Part shown: positions 1 through 9,500 of the stretch, in pieces | Numbering within the stretch: position 1 is the stretch's first letter | Layout of the letters: each line of letters opens with the position of its first letter | Assembly: GCA_019117605.1 (NCBI GenBank) | Contig: DWZK01000090.1 | Location: 1-54,905 of the forward strand | Reading direction: 5' to 3' | DNA from: Candidatus Intestinimonas stercoravium | GTDB taxonomy: Bacteria; Bacillota; Clostridia; Oscillospirales; Oscillospiraceae | Length of the DNA stretch: 54,905 bases | The notes under the pieces: model-generated | Database searches by the model: none | What the model was told of the DNA's origin: nothing | Seen by the model: only the letters and a program-made list of their open reading frames with translations | Position numbers and translations under genes: made by a program

Positions 1-434
1 TGCCGCTTTGCGAGTATTTTTTGACTTCGATCAATGATTCTTACGGCATCAACAAGAAATTCTCTCCAGCCGCGCTGCTCCTGCTTGAGCGTCAGGAGTG
101 GAGAGGGAATTCCAGGGAGCTGCGAAATGTGGTAGAAAGGCTGGCGATCCTCTCTCCTACTGACGAAATATCAGAAGCATTTACCAGTAAAATCATACAA
201 GAGAGTATCTACATCCCTGCGGAGCTCCCTATCTCCGTCAGTCCCCCGCCCCAGATCATCAATTTCTATCGAGCCCTCTCCAAAGAATCAATTATCGCCG
301 CACTCAACCAATGCGGTGGAAATAAGCGCAAGGCGGCAGAAACTCTAAATGTCTCCCGCTCCTTTTTCTATAAAAAGCTCAGAGAATACGGCTTGATCGA
401 AAAGCATCCGCCCCGCACGTCCGAACAAGACTAA
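1..434 (+). CDS. sigma-54-dependent transcriptional regulator, C-terminal part (5' end outside window)
   Basis: Open frame continues upstream of the listed start (PLCEYFLTSINDSYGINKKFSPAALLLLERQEWRGNSRELRNVVERLAILSP). AAA+ sigma-54 activator C-lid motif (W-x-GN-x-REL-x-N-x-x-ER) followed by a Fis-type HTH (ALNQCGGNKRKAAETLNVSRSFFYKKLREYGL). Confidence 0.85.
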   Translation, partial: PLCEYFLTSINDSYGINKKFSPAALLLLERQEWRGNSRELRNVVERLAILSPTDEISEAFTSKIIQESIYIPAELPISVSPPPQIINFYRALSKESIIAALNQCGGNKRKAAETLNVSRSFFYKKLREYGLIEKHPPRTSEQD

Positions 435-915
435 CGCTTGAGTTTTTGAGGGGAATGTCATAAAACTGTTTTCCCAGTTTCAAGGCGGACAGGCTGTTGC
501 TCAGAGCCGGATCCGTGATCTTGCCGTTGAAGAAACGGTCGTTGGCCATATGCCCGATGACCACATCGCGGCCAGCGGCTATAGCGGCATACCGCTGATA
601 AATGCGAGAGCCTTTGGTAGCTCCCAGCTTCCCTCGGTCGAAGGCAATCAGCAGTGCCCATTCCAGGCCGACTTCCACATCGAGGATCTTGAGGCCGGTC
701 AAGTCGGCCTGCAAAGTGCAGTGTTTCCCCCGCTGGACAGTTGCGCGGCTGTATCCGCTCAAAAGCCTCTCTGCCAAAATCACATCGGTCCCGGCTGATG
801 GGAGCAGGTCTGCGCCGTGATAAAGATCGACGGTTTTATTGGTGGAATGATAGCGACCTTCGTACTCGATAAATGGCCGCTTATCATCTAAAATTTTAAT
901 CTTTCCGCGCCGCTT
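379..915 (-). pseudogene. probable remnant of a DUF3990-like protein
   Basis: Open minus frame reads ...EYEGRYHSTNKTVDLYHGADLLPSAGTDVILAERLLSGYSRATVQRGKHCTLQADLTGLKILDVEVGLEWALLIAFDRG...DVVIGHMANDRFFNGKITDPALSNSLSALKLGKQF. It resembles DUF3990-type proteins, has no convincing start/RBS, and its 3' end overlaps the sigma-54 regulator. Confidence 0.4.
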
Positions 916-945
916 ACAATAAGCGCGGCGCTACTCTCAAACATC

Positions 946-989
946 CGATGCCCGGACAAGCCTGCTCTCGCAAGGCTTTCCGGGCATCG
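946..989. repeat. long imperfect hairpin (17-bp stem, one bulge) between two diverged ~22-bp direct repeats
   Basis: CGATGCCCGGA-C-AAGCCT...AGGCTT-TCCGGGCATCG. Flanks CTTACAATAAGCGCGGCGCTAC (~913-934) and TTTACAATAGGCGTGTCGCTAT (~990-1011) match at 17/22 positions. Confidence 0.6.
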
Positions 990-1096
990 TTTACAATAGG
1001 CGTGTCGCTATGTATCCCGCATCGAGAAAAAGGCGCTCAAGAAGCTGAAGGACGCCATGGAGGGGCATTAGAGAGCAGGCGGTCCGCGCAGAAGAG

Positions 1097-1120
1097 GGCC
1101 CGCTCCGTGTGGAGCGGGCC
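1097..1120 (-). terminator. hairpin, candidate terminator for the DUF6339/GHKL operon
   Basis: GGCCCGCTCC-GTGT-GGAGCGGGCC, 10-bp perfect stem downstream of the 1237-1995 ORF; weak U-tract. Confidence 0.45.
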
Positions 1121-1236
1121 TTCCCGCGTGTACGGGCCTCCGTCCGGGTCTGCTTCCTCCGCGCCGGCCGCGCCTCGGGGCGCAGCAGAGCCTCTCGCCC
1201 CGTCCTCTGCCGGACGCCCTGTCCCGCCCCTTTCCA

Positions 1237-1995
1237 TCATCCGGCGGCCTTCTCCAGGTACCGGTCCAGGCGTCTGTCCACGATCTCGCGCACCTCTTCC
1301 CGCCCGATGGTGTCGAGGAGCATCGTCCCGCCCAGGCTGTTCAAATATCGGTTCGCTTCCACATAGTGATATCTGCCGATCCTCTCCCCCCGCGCTCTCC
1401 TGGCCGCCATGCAGTCCAGGACGCCCAGAGCGATCTCCCTGTTCGCCATGAAGTTGCTTGAGGAGAGCAGGATGACCGTGGACGCATATGCGCCGTCACA
1501 GAGCAGATCTGCCGCGTGGAAGTGGTCCGCCGCCGCCCCGTCATAGATCAGATGTCCCGTCCACCAGAGCCTGGACAGGCAATTCATGAAGCAGGAGCGC
1601 TTTGTCCCCCGCATAAAGAAGAACGAATTTTTGATGTCCTGTTCGCTGCCGCCGTCCAGCTCTCGTCCCCTTCTGTATCTCACATAGTCCCAAAACGGCC
1701 CGAACAGCGCTCCGGCCCAGAGGCGCTCGTCCGCGGCAAGGGCGGGGGACAGGCCGCGCAGGCCGGTATAGACCCGTTCGATGTTGCGCCGGTCGGAGGT
1801 GTTGAAGTCCTCGCTCATGTCCAGGTCGATCGCATCATATCGGACTTTTGAGTTCCTCCACCAGCCGTTCTCCTCGAACACTGCGATGAACCAGCTGGGG
1901 GTGGGGTCTGAAAAATGCGCCCTGTACTTGAAGAAGTTCATCTTGATATCGTCGATGGCCTCTTGAGCAAGATACGGCAGGACCATCACTCGCAC
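1237..1995 (-). CDS. DUF6339-like protein
   Basis: 252 aa; segment YDAIDLDMSEDFNTSDRRNIERVYTGLRGLSPALAADERLWAGALFGPFWDYVRYRR resembles the DUF6339 family. Start overlaps the stop of the upstream ORF. Confidence 0.7.
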   Translation of the reverse strand: MRVMVLPYLAQEAIDDIKMNFFKYRAHFSDPTPSWFIAVFEENGWWRNSKVRYDAIDLDMSEDFNTSDRRNIERVYTGLRGLSPALAADERLWAGALFGPFWDYVRYRRGRELDGGSEQDIKNSFFFMRGTKRSCFMNCLSRLWWTGHLIYDGAAADHFHAADLLCDGAYASTVILLSSSNFMANREIALGVLDCMAARRARGERIGRYHYVEANRYLNSLGGTMLLDTIGREEVREIVDRRLDRYLEKAAG

Positions 1996-2852
1996 ATCCC
2001 TTCGCTGTAAGAATCCAGTTCCCTCAGGCTGCGTGATATGGGGTCTGCGAAGATAGACTGGCAGACCGAGAGGAGCGCGTCGCTTTGGATGTCCAGCGTC
2101 TCCACCGGCTGGCGGCCCTCCTCCAGGATGGACTCGATCACCTGATACCAGTGCATGGACGTATAGCTCTCATCGTCCCGCATCAGGTACATCCTTTGGA
2201 GCACGATCACCAGCGCGGGGAGCAGGACCAGAGAGAAGGCGGTGGCCCTGAACGTGCTCTTGCCCAGGCGCGCATACAGCTCGAATACATCTTCCGAGAG
2301 CCCGATCGTTATGTGCTCCCCACTGTCGGTGTCCACGCTCATCGTCCCCTTCTTTTTGTCCTTCAGAGGGATGATGCGCAGGATGGAGGGCAGCGAGCCG
2401 ATATCTCTATCGTCCTTTTTCACTGTATAATCTTTTGCGCTCCCGATGGCGATGATCTGATGGCGGCGGAAATCGAACGACTGTCCCCGGCGGTCGGGAT
2501 GGAAGGCCCCTGAAGTGAAGCCGGCGACCTCCCTGTCCATGACGATGAACGTCCGAACTTCTATCTTGTTCGCGACCTGGTCGGCGGGGAACCTGAACCC
2601 CAGCACATCTTCGCTCGTCGAGATCGCCGTCCGGTAGCATGTGACCGGACACTCTATATGGACCACGAATCTCGCCGCCTTTGCATCTATCAGCGCGCGT
2701 ATGTCGGCATCGTCCAGATGGAAGCGGACCTCCCCATACACTTCGGAGAAGCGAGCCTCCACTTCTATCTCGGCGGAGAACGACGAGCCGATGTAGTCGT
2801 CCCCATAGTCGTTCAAGATCGGATAGGGTGAGAGCCTATTTTTTACTCGCAA
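1986..2852 (-). CDS. hypothetical protein (288 aa), part of the GHKL operon
   Basis: Full-length ORF overlapping both neighbours (17 bp with the GHKL gene, 10 bp with the DUF6339 gene). No family recognised. Confidence 0.8.
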   Translation of the reverse strand: MRVKNRLSPYPILNDYGDDYIGSSFSAEIEVEARFSEVYGEVRFHLDDADIRALIDAKAARFVVHIECPVTCYRTAISTSEDVLGFRFPADQVANKIEVRTFIVMDREVAGFTSGAFHPDRRGQSFDFRRHQIIAIGSAKDYTVKKDDRDIGSLPSILRIIPLKDKKKGTMSVDTDSGEHITIGLSEDVFELYARLGKSTFRATAFSLVLLPALVIVLQRMYLMRDDESYTSMHWYQVIESILEEGRQPVETLDIQSDALLSVCQSIFADPISRSLRELDSYSEGMCE

Positions 2853-4710
2853 AATAATCCACCTCCATCATGCAGTAGTAGCCGTCAAGATCCACCTGGA
2901 ACCCCAGCCGCAGCGGCGCTCCCTTCGTGAGGTCCTGGAGATAGACCGTGTTCCCCGCCGTTTTGACGATCTTCGCCCGGCTCCCGCCCCCCTGGAGCTG
3001 TACGGCCCGGACCGGCAGGTCCAGTTCGCTCTGCTCCCCTGAAAGGGCGAACACCATTTTCCCGTATTTGGCAGAGGACGGTGAGATGAGGTCCAACACA
3101 TACATGCCCTTCGACACATCTCTGCATGTGAGTCGTTTTTTCACGTCGATCTTTTTGTACCCGGTGCGTCCGCCCTCTCTGTCGCCCCCCGGCAGAGAGG
3201 AGGACGCCCGTGGGGACCCGCCCCGCCCCCGCGCGCCTCCCGCCTCTTGGGGCGGGCCGCCCGCTATCAGGCCGAGCTGCCTTGCCCGCTTTCTGCTCGG
3301 CGCCACTTCCTTCCCCACCAGCTCCTTTATCCCTGCGGACAGCTCGCTCTTCTCGAGGCCCCTCTGCCCCGGCGCATCGATCCGGTCAGGCAGGAAATCG
3401 CTCGCGCCGAAAGCGTCTATCGAGGCGCTGTTCGCCTTGCCGAAGTTGCGGAGCACCTGCTCTTTGAGATACTTCTTAAGGTCCCGGAGCGCGCCTGCGC
3501 AGACCTCACGGTCCTCGCGGCAGCGCCCGGGCTCCCAGGCATCGTGTGACGGGACCTCCATCTTCTTGAACGTCTCGTTCATCTTTTCTCCGTCGATAAT
3601 CAGCACCCCGTAGAATTCGATGCTCCCGCTGATGCGGTCCTGCTCCAATATGCGCATCCCCGCGCTCCTGGTGATCAGGATCTTCCTCCCAAAGCCCTCC
3701 CCCTCCTTGAGGTACAGGGTGCACTCTCCATCTGAAAAGCCGTATCTCTGGCCGTAGACACGGCTGTCCAACGGGATGCGCAGGATATCCGGGTCCGGCG
3801 ATGTGAGGATGTGGTGATAGATCAGCAGCGCCTTTATGTCCTCGCTCTCGTGCGGATCCAGCCGCGCCATGTACTGCGCCAGCGTCCCTCTGTCGATCTG
3901 TTCATCCTGGATGAGGACTTCCAGTTTCCCCTTGACCACAGAGACCATGAAATCCAGCAGGACGGCCCTGATGAATGCCGTCTTGAAGTCCCCATCCATG
4001 TGCATGCCCAGGATGTAGATGTCCGTCCCGGACGCCTTTCGCCGGTATCCCTCGTGGAGCGCGGCCAATTCCCGCATCGCCACGTATCTCTCATCTTCAG
4101 AGTAATATCCCACGCCGGTCGTCCACCCCAGATCGGGGTCCTGGAAGGAGATGAGCTTTGCCACACCGATGTTGGAGGGCAGCCCCTGGACATCCAGAGA
4201 AGAGTAGAACACGGTGCGAAGGTCGGAACATGCGAAGGCCGCCGACTTGCCGATCCCGAAACTGCCGCCGGAATCTTTCCCCTTGTTGGAAGAGCCGCTC
4301 TCTTTGACCAGGCGGCTCCAGCCCGTGCCCTTTGCACAGGTATCGCTGCCCTCCAGCCCTACGGTGCCCTGGTCGCTGATCCGCAATACGGCTATGCTGC
4401 TCCCGTCCAGCGTCCCGGCGGCACGCACGAAGAAGCGATAGGCGTCCGGCTCTTCCCGGTTGCTGTCGCGGCACATAGCCACAGCGGCTCTGAGCCGCCC
4501 CACGTCCGGGATCTCCTCCACCGGCAGCTGGAACAGCGAGAACTCTACCCGTGTGGCGCCCGCGTATCCGGGGATCGCCGCATCCAAAGCGTTCTGGATG
4601 GTCTCACGAACGAGCGAGCGGGTCAGATCCGCGGTAAAAGTCTCTATCCCCGCGTCATTGATGCCAGAGAACATGGAATTTTGGTTCGCGATGAAGCGCC
4701 ACTGTCTCAT
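2836..4710 (-). CDS. GHKL/Hsp90-like ATP-binding protein
   Basis: 624 aa with ordered GHKL motifs: RSLVRETIQNALDA (N box), LRISDQGTVGL (DxG box), GGSFGIGKSAAFA (GxGxG box). Distinct C-terminal domain (KIVKTAGNTVYLQDLTKGAPLRLGFQVDLDGYYCMMEVDYF). Confidence 0.85.
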   Translation of the reverse strand: MRQWRFIANQNSMFSGINDAGIETFTADLTRSLVRETIQNALDAAIPGYAGATRVEFSLFQLPVEEIPDVGRLRAAVAMCRDSNREEPDAYRFFVRAAGTLDGSSIAVLRISDQGTVGLEGSDTCAKGTGWSRLVKESGSSNKGKDSGGSFGIGKSAAFACSDLRTVFYSSLDVQGLPSNIGVAKLISFQDPDLGWTTGVGYYSEDERYVAMRELAALHEGYRRKASGTDIYILGMHMDGDFKTAFIRAVLLDFMVSVVKGKLEVLIQDEQIDRGTLAQYMARLDPHESEDIKALLIYHHILTSPDPDILRIPLDSRVYGQRYGFSDGECTLYLKEGEGFGRKILITRSAGMRILEQDRISGSIEFYGVLIIDGEKMNETFKKMEVPSHDAWEPGRCREDREVCAGALRDLKKYLKEQVLRNFGKANSASIDAFGASDFLPDRIDAPGQRGLEKSELSAGIKELVGKEVAPSRKRARQLGLIAGGPPQEAGGARGRGGSPRASSSLPGGDREGGRTGYKKIDVKKRLTCRDVSKGMYVLDLISPSSAKYGKMVFALSGEQSELDLPVRAVQLQGGGSRAKIVKTAGNTVYLQDLTKGAPLRLGFQVDLDGYYCMMEVDYFASKK

Positions 4711-4727
4711 CCGCCGTCCATCCCTTC

Positions 4728-4952
4728 CTACAGTTCGAACTTCTGCGACTTCGTCCGAGAGCGGAATTTTTGCTTGGTCTCTCTCACTTCCGCCTCGATC
4801 GCAGAAAAGATCTTCTTGATATCTTCGTCCGTATATGCGTAGTTGGAGCGGTTGGAGCAGTTCCCCAGCAGCCGCAGTGCTTCGATGATCCGGTTGGTCC
4901 GGCTCTCTGCGATGCGTTTGAACCTTTCAGCCTTCGTCTCTTCAGTAGCCAC
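4728..4952 (-). CDS. small conserved-looking protein (74 aa), first gene of the GHKL operon
   Basis: GTG start with AAAGGAGG 7 nt upstream. Sequence ETKAERFKRIAESRTNRIIEALRLLGNCSNRSNYAYTDEDIKKIFSAIEAEVRETKQKF. Confidence 0.75.
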   Translation of the reverse strand: MATEETKAERFKRIAESRTNRIIEALRLLGNCSNRSNYAYTDEDIKKIFSAIEAEVRETKQKFRSRTKSQKFEL

Positions 4953-4973
4953 AGTTTTTCCTCCTTTTTCTAT

Positions 4974-5002
4974 ATGATATCTCTATATATATGATATGTC
5001 AA
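4974..5002 (-). promoter_or_regulatory. sigmaA-type promoter of the GHKL operon
   Basis: On the minus strand: TTGACA (5002-4997), 17-bp spacer, TATCAT (4979-4974), followed by AAAGGAGG and the GTG start at 4952. Confidence 0.65.
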
Positions 5003-5022
5003 CAATATACGTCAAATATTGT
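5002..5022. promoter_or_regulatory. inverted repeat upstream of the -35, candidate operator
   Basis: ACAATAT-acgtcaa-ATATTGT, 7-bp perfect arms with a 7-bp spacer abutting the -35. Confidence 0.4.
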
Positions 5023-5150
5023 GTATATATTTTCTGTATCACATCGTATCCTCTATAGATCTCATCCTCTGTGTTATATGGCAGATATCGTCTCCAGCGC
5101 GATCGGCGAGACGCCGTTCCCCTCCGCCCGCCGGACCGGCCGGGATGAGA

Positions 5151-5188
5151 AAAGGCCGGGAAACACCTGTGATGTGTTTCCCGGCCTT
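5151..5188 (-). terminator. rho-independent-like terminator downstream of the YibE/F gene
   Basis: AAGGCCGGGAAACAC-ctgtgat-GTGTTTCCCGGCCTT, 15-bp perfect stem; TTTTCTC follows on the minus strand. Confidence 0.75.
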
Positions 5189-5313
5189 CGGGGCATATAG
5201 GGGATCTCTGCGCCCCGGTCCCGCCTTGCGCAGGGCATATCCGACCAGTTCGGATCTTCACCCTTCCTGTCACGATCTTGCGTGCCCACGCCCATCCGGG
5301 GGGCATGACCTCT

Positions 5314-6489
5314 TCATTTAAGGAGCTTGGCACTGAGCAGAGCCACCATAGGCACAGTGAGGATGATGCCCACGGATCCGGCCACGCTCTGGATGAGCTC
5401 TATGGCCATAGTGTCGCTGTTGATGATCTGGATCATGGGGTAACCGTAGACCTGGAAGAGCACCAGCATGTTCAGCGACGCGCCGGCGAAGGCCAGGATC
5501 AGGGTATTGGCCATGGTGCCCATGGCGTCCCGGCCGATATTCATCCCCGAGCGGAACACCCGCCCGGGCTGGATGGAGGGCTCCACCTCCCGGAGCTCGT
5601 TGCAGGCGGAGGCAATGGACATGGCTACATCCATCACCGCCCCCAGAGAGGCGATGAGGATGCCGCTGACCAGCAGGCCCCGGATCTGGAGCGGGGAGTC
5701 GTAGGCCCGGAGGACCAGGTCCTCCGCCTCCGACATATTGAAGCCGCTGATGGGTGTGATCTGCCCCACCGCCCAGGCAAAGAGCCCCGCCACGGCCACG
5801 CCGCACACGCAGCCCAAGGCCGCCACCAGGGTCTTGCGGGTGAAGCCCGTGAGCATCAACAGCGAGGCCGCCGCCGTGAGGGCGGCGATGGCCACGGACG
5901 TGGGGATCGGCGGCGCGCCCCGCAGCAGGAGCGGGATGAGGAGGAACCAGATCCCCGCCAGGGTATACGCCAGGCCCAGCAGGGCCATGATCCCCTTCTT
6001 CCCGCCGACGAGGACCAGGATCAGGCAGAACACCACCAGCATCCCGATGAGCACCGAGCCCCGGTCATAGTTGGGCACGGAGATGATGTAGGGCTCCCCC
6101 TGGTCGTCGTAGTCCAGCCGGACGATCACCCGGGTGCCCAGCTCGCAGTCCACATTGGCGTAGGCGCTGAGGTAGTTGATGGTCTCCAGCACCGCCCCTC
6201 TGTGGGGCCCGCTTAGGATCTCCACCTCGATCTCCTGGCTGCCGAGGCGCAGCCCCCCGCTCCACGGCTCCGGCTGGGCGTCATCTGCCAGGATATCAGT
6301 CACTTTCGCCACAGCGAAGGACCTCTTCTGGGCCGCGGTGCGCTCCCCGTCCTCCTGCCGGAGGAACAGGCCGCCCAGGACCAGGAGCAGGAGCAGGGCC
6401 GCCCCCACGATGATGCCCGCCCACCGCCGGCCATCCATGGGCGGCCGGTGCGGCTGGGGCGTTGGTGGCTTCTTTTCCGCTGAACGCAT
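5314..6489 (-). CDS. YibE/F-like membrane protein
   Basis: 391 aa; N-terminal OB-like extracellular part and multiple TM helices with the YibE/F-type core (SLGAVMDVAMSIASACNEL...GMNIGRDAMGTMANTLILAFAGASL). Confidence 0.85.
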   Translation of the reverse strand: MRSAEKKPPTPQPHRPPMDGRRWAGIIVGAALLLLLVLGGLFLRQEDGERTAAQKRSFAVAKVTDILADDAQPEPWSGGLRLGSQEIEVEILSGPHRGAVLETINYLSAYANVDCELGTRVIVRLDYDDQGEPYIISVPNYDRGSVLIGMLVVFCLILVLVGGKKGIMALLGLAYTLAGIWFLLIPLLLRGAPPIPTSVAIAALTAAASLLMLTGFTRKTLVAALGCVCGVAVAGLFAWAVGQITPISGFNMSEAEDLVLRAYDSPLQIRGLLVSGILIASLGAVMDVAMSIASACNELREVEPSIQPGRVFRSGMNIGRDAMGTMANTLILAFAGASLNMLVLFQVYGYPMIQIINSDTMAIELIQSVAGSVGIILTVPMVALLSAKLLK

Positions 6490-6524
6490 ATCCGTCCTCT
6501 TCCTCTCTCAGGTGCATCCAAGAC

Positions 6525-6556
6525 GGGAGCCGTCCGCCCGAAGGCGGACGGCTCCC
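6525..6556 (-). terminator. terminator hairpin of the SLH/PHP protein gene
   Basis: GGGAGCCGTCCGCC-cgaa-GGCGGACGGCTCCC, 14-bp perfect stem just after the stop at 6595. Confidence 0.6.
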
Positions 6557-6594
6557 CTTGTTCATCTCGTGTATACTGATCTCTCAGGCTCCGC

Positions 6595-9500
6595 TCAGCC
6601 TTCCAGAGCCAGATAGCGGCTCAGGATGGTGGCCAGCTCCGCACGGCTGCTCTGGCCGGCGGGGGCCAGCAGGCCGCCGTCCCGGCCCTGGATCAGGCCG
6701 GCTCCCACGGCCCAGGACATGGCATCCCGGGCATAGGCGCTCACCTGGCCCTCGTCAGGATAGGCATCCAGTGCGCTGCCGCCGGCGGTGCTGCCGCCCA
6801 TATGGGACTGGTAGCGGTAGAGCATGGCCGCCAGCTGCTCCCGGGTCACGGGGTCATTGGGGGCGAAGATGCCGGTGTCATAGCCGGTGACCACGCCCGC
6901 CTGGCTGGCCCAGCCCACCGCCTGGGCGTACCAGCTGCCGCTCTCCACGTCGGGGAAGGCGGAGCCGCCGGTATAAGTCTCGCCGGACATGCGGTAGAGC
7001 ACCGTGGCCACCATGGCCCGGCTCACCGTCATATCGGGGGCGAAGAGCCCGCCGGACACGCCCTGCATCAGGCCGTTGGCGACGACATTCTGGACTGCGC
7101 CGGCGTACCATGCGCCCGCGGGCACATCTGTGAACACGGTGGGAGCCAGAGGCGTCTCACCCTCGCCGATCTCAGTGCCGCCGCCCTGGCCGGAAGAGCC
7201 GCTCTGCCCCGGCGCGGTCACCACGGTGGAGCTGTTCTCCGGGTCGTGGTCCTCATCGGTCTCCGGGGGCTCGGGCGTGGGCTCGTCGGGCTCCTCAGGC
7301 GCTTCGGTGCATACGATGTCCGCCCGGTCCCGGATGCGGATGCGGGGCGCAGGGCCGTCGAAGGTATCGTCATAGGAGGCCAGACCGGTGGCGGTGATGG
7401 CGCAGCCTACCTCCAGCCCCTCCACGTCCTGATCGGTGGTGATGTAGCCGTCGATGAACACCCGGCCCACATCGCCGTTCTCGTCCCTGACCATGATGGT
7501 CTGGACCAGGCCGTTCTCCTCCTGGAAGGAGGTCACGGTGCCCTCCAGCGTTACCAGACTGCCCAGGACAGAGCCGTCGTTGAGCTGGGCCGCAGTGATG
7601 GCCTTGGGGGCGGGAGCGGCGCCCTCGCCGACCTTCTCGATGCTGTCCACGGCGATCTGCCGCTCGCCCTGGTAGGAGGAGGTGGTGCCGGTGATCCGAA
7701 CGATGTCGCCGATCTTGAAGTCTCCCGCCACAGGGAAGGCGTTGACGCCGGCGGTGTCGTCCTGGACGTAGATGCAGTCGAAGAAGGCGGTGTCTCTGTC
7801 ATAGCCGGAGGCGTTGGAGGTGACCACGCCCTCGATGGTGTAGCGGACGCCCTCTTCCGGCTCCGCCTGCACGTCGGCGATGTGGCTGACGGTGACAGGA
7901 TTGAGGTATTCCACCAGGTTCTCGCAGATATCATAGTTGGAGTAGTTCTTTTCCGCTCCGGAGTCCTCTACCGTGGCCTGGACCTCGAAGTTGGACATGA
8001 AGGCAGCGCCGGCGACGATGATGAGGCCCTGATCCTCCACCTGCTCGGTGGCCAGGACCATCAGGCGGTCGTCCCCTTCGGACACGGGATATTCAGGGAT
8101 ATCTCCGCCCAGGCCGTCGTGGTCGTTGTCGCTGGAGTAGGTGGAGTCGTGGCCGTAGACCACCGGCGTGACTGTCGCGGGCAAGACGCTGGTGGGCGTA
8201 CCGCTCTCATCCACCGCATAGACGGTAGAACCGCCGTAGTTGCTGTAGAGCTGGGAGTACATGTTGTTGTCGGGGTTCTCAGGGTCGAACTCCACGCCGT
8301 CCATCAAGAAGCTGTCGAAGTTATAGGTGGACAGGTAGAGCCTGCGGTTGGAGTCCCCGCCGTTGCGCTCGTCATCAGAAGCCGTGTCATCGCCCAGGCG
8401 CAGCGAGGAGCCCAGCGCCTCCAGGAGCTGGTTCTGGGTGGCGGCCATGTGCAGGATGGTGGGGTCATCCTGGATGACGCTGTAGTTCTCATAGACGTCG
8501 CCCCAGCCGGACACCACGACCGTGCCGCCGGCAGCGTTGAAGGCCGCCAGGGCGTCCAGCTCCTCCTGGGAGTAGGTCCGCGGGTCGCTCTGGGCCTCCG
8601 CCAGCCGCCGGGAGGGAGCGGTGAGGATGATGGCCTTATACTTCCCGTCCGCATTCTCGCAGGCGGCGATCAGATCGCCGCTGGTCTCCAGCTCCACGGT
8701 GCGCACCAGATGACCGGCCGCCAGGTTGCCGAAGTTGCCCATGGAGTCCTTATAGTTGCCGTTGACATACTCGTTATAGTGGGAGGCGTCGATGCCGATA
8801 TACACCAGCTTCTCCGCGTCCAGCACGTCCAGGGTCACGTCCATGCTGTAGGTGTACTGGGTCCCGCCCTGGGTCATCGCCACTGTGACGGTGATGGTGG
8901 TGAGCCGGGCCTGGGTCGGGGTGTAAGTCCACTCCACTGCCAGCGTGCCGCCGGAGGCGTCCACGGTGTAGCCGGTGGTGTCGGTATACAGGGTCTCGCC
9001 TCCGCTGGTGTAGGTGATGGAGTCCACCGCGGCCGCTTCCGTCTCGCTGTTGAAGAGGTTGGTGGTGATGGTCACCGGCTCATCCGTGACGGGATTCTCG
9101 GTGCCGCACTCCACGGAGGAGATGCCCAGCTTCAGGGTCTCGCCCACCCAGACGGGAGCGGTGACGGCCAGGTCGCCGTCGCCCTGGGTGACCCGGATGA
9201 AGTAGTAGCTGTAGTCGGCGGGGATGGTGCAGGTGAGCTCGCCGGAGGCCAGCTCCTCCGGGTCGTCCCAGGTGTGGGCCACCGCGCCGGAGTTCACCAC
9301 CACCTCCACGCGGGTGATGGAGTCGGCGGCGTCGGGGTCGTAGACCGAGACGGCGATCTCCGCGGCCTCTACGCTGTCGTCATCAATGATGGAACCCAGC
9401 ATCTGACCGTTGAGGCTGTACTGGATCTCCAGGTTCTTGTCCTCGGTGGCGTAGATGCGGCGGTCCCGGATGGCCTGATAGATGCCCTCCTCGGAGAAAT

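Noticed and set aside
2836-4710. Interpreting the GHKL protein as MutL, HtpG or a sensor histidine kinase
   Set aside because: GHKL motifs are present, but there is no apparent histidine-kinase dimerisation or sensor domain, no Hsp90 middle domain that I recognise and no mutS/mutL neighbourhood.
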